NCBI GenBank assembly: GCA_016926505.1
Contig: JAFGOM010000109.1
Coordinates: 81,933 to 145,932, forward strand
Length of the DNA stretch: 64,000 nt
Source: Methanospirillaceae archaeon
GTDB lineage: Archaea; Halobacteriota; Methanomicrobia; Methanomicrobiales; Methanospirillaceae
Reading direction: 5' to 3'
The translations under genes were made by a program, and so were the position numbers. Shown one piece after another: positions 63,991 to 64,000 of this stretch. How positions within the stretch are numbered: the stretch's first letter is position 1; every line of letters begins with the position of its first letter. Below the pieces are notes generated by a model. The model was not told where the DNA came from. It did not search any database and saw only the letters and a list, made by a program, of their open reading frames with translations.

Positions 63991-64000
63991 GAACCATTAC

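Overview
The window is chromosomal DNA of a methanogenic archaeon, almost certainly of the Methanomicrobiales and most like Methanospirillum (an inference from gene content and style, not a database match). Evidence: proteasome beta subunit, Sec61 beta, a CDC48-type double AAA ATPase, archaeal UMP kinase, coenzyme F420 genes (cofE, a CofA-like aldehyde dehydrogenase), a methanofuran pair (mfnD-mfnF), stand-alone NifB, a XerA-type recombinase, TATA boxes placed about 25-28 nt before start codons (leaderless genes) and SD sequences of the GGTGATC type. Several sets are of bacterial type: ruvC-ruvA-ruvB, groES-groEL, polyphosphate kinase, HisKA_2 signalling proteins and FeoB.

Layout. 0-4.2 kb: psmB, CBS protein, universal stress protein and amidohydrolase on the minus strand, divergent from a short secG (Sec61 beta) across one shared TATA box; cofE. 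4.2-11 kb: membrane and secreted proteins, then ppk, an HD-domain protein and ruvCAB as one plus-strand run. 11-20 kb: cell-surface proteins (dockerin-like, GH26-like, subtilase with a C-terminal repeat domain) and a PAS membrane protein. 20-25.7 kb: two-component proteins, cheW and a CARDB protein. 26-35 kb: folate cyclo-ligase, CDC48, an 0.9 kb gene-poor stretch, Hsp20-like protein, nifB, TPR/CARDB surface proteins. 35-40 kb: xerA with a 26-bp palindrome at its promoter, glmM, and an orphan Cas1-like gene whose only good start is ATT. 40-43 kb: groEL-groES with a divergent regulator, then a possible structured RNA. 43-46.3 kb: Mut7-C, AmrS and a small zinc ribbon, pyrH, tRNA-Pro, nth. 46.4-50.3 kb: three tandem paralogous periplasmic-binding proteins without a transporter. 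50.6-57 kb: tRNA-Ala, flavin protein, lone sufC, DNA-binding/membrane pair, CAP-domain protein, CofA-like dehydrogenase. 57-64 kb: feoB with a DtxR-FeoA fusion, mfnD-mfnF, surE, rpiA, a winged-helix regulator.

Five genes or ORF parts not evident as ordinary long ORFs were read directly from the sequence: secG (57 aa), a 49-aa zinc ribbon before amrS, a 53-aa membrane zinc ribbon after mfnF, the N-terminal 117 codons of the Cas1-like gene, and the two tRNAs. The most novel items are the decayed or non-canonically started Cas1, the xerA-linked palindrome (candidate dif or operator), the triplicated binding proteins with a shared C-terminal motif, and the structured RNA candidate near 42.9 kb. 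No CRISPR array, intact insertion sequence or prophage was seen.
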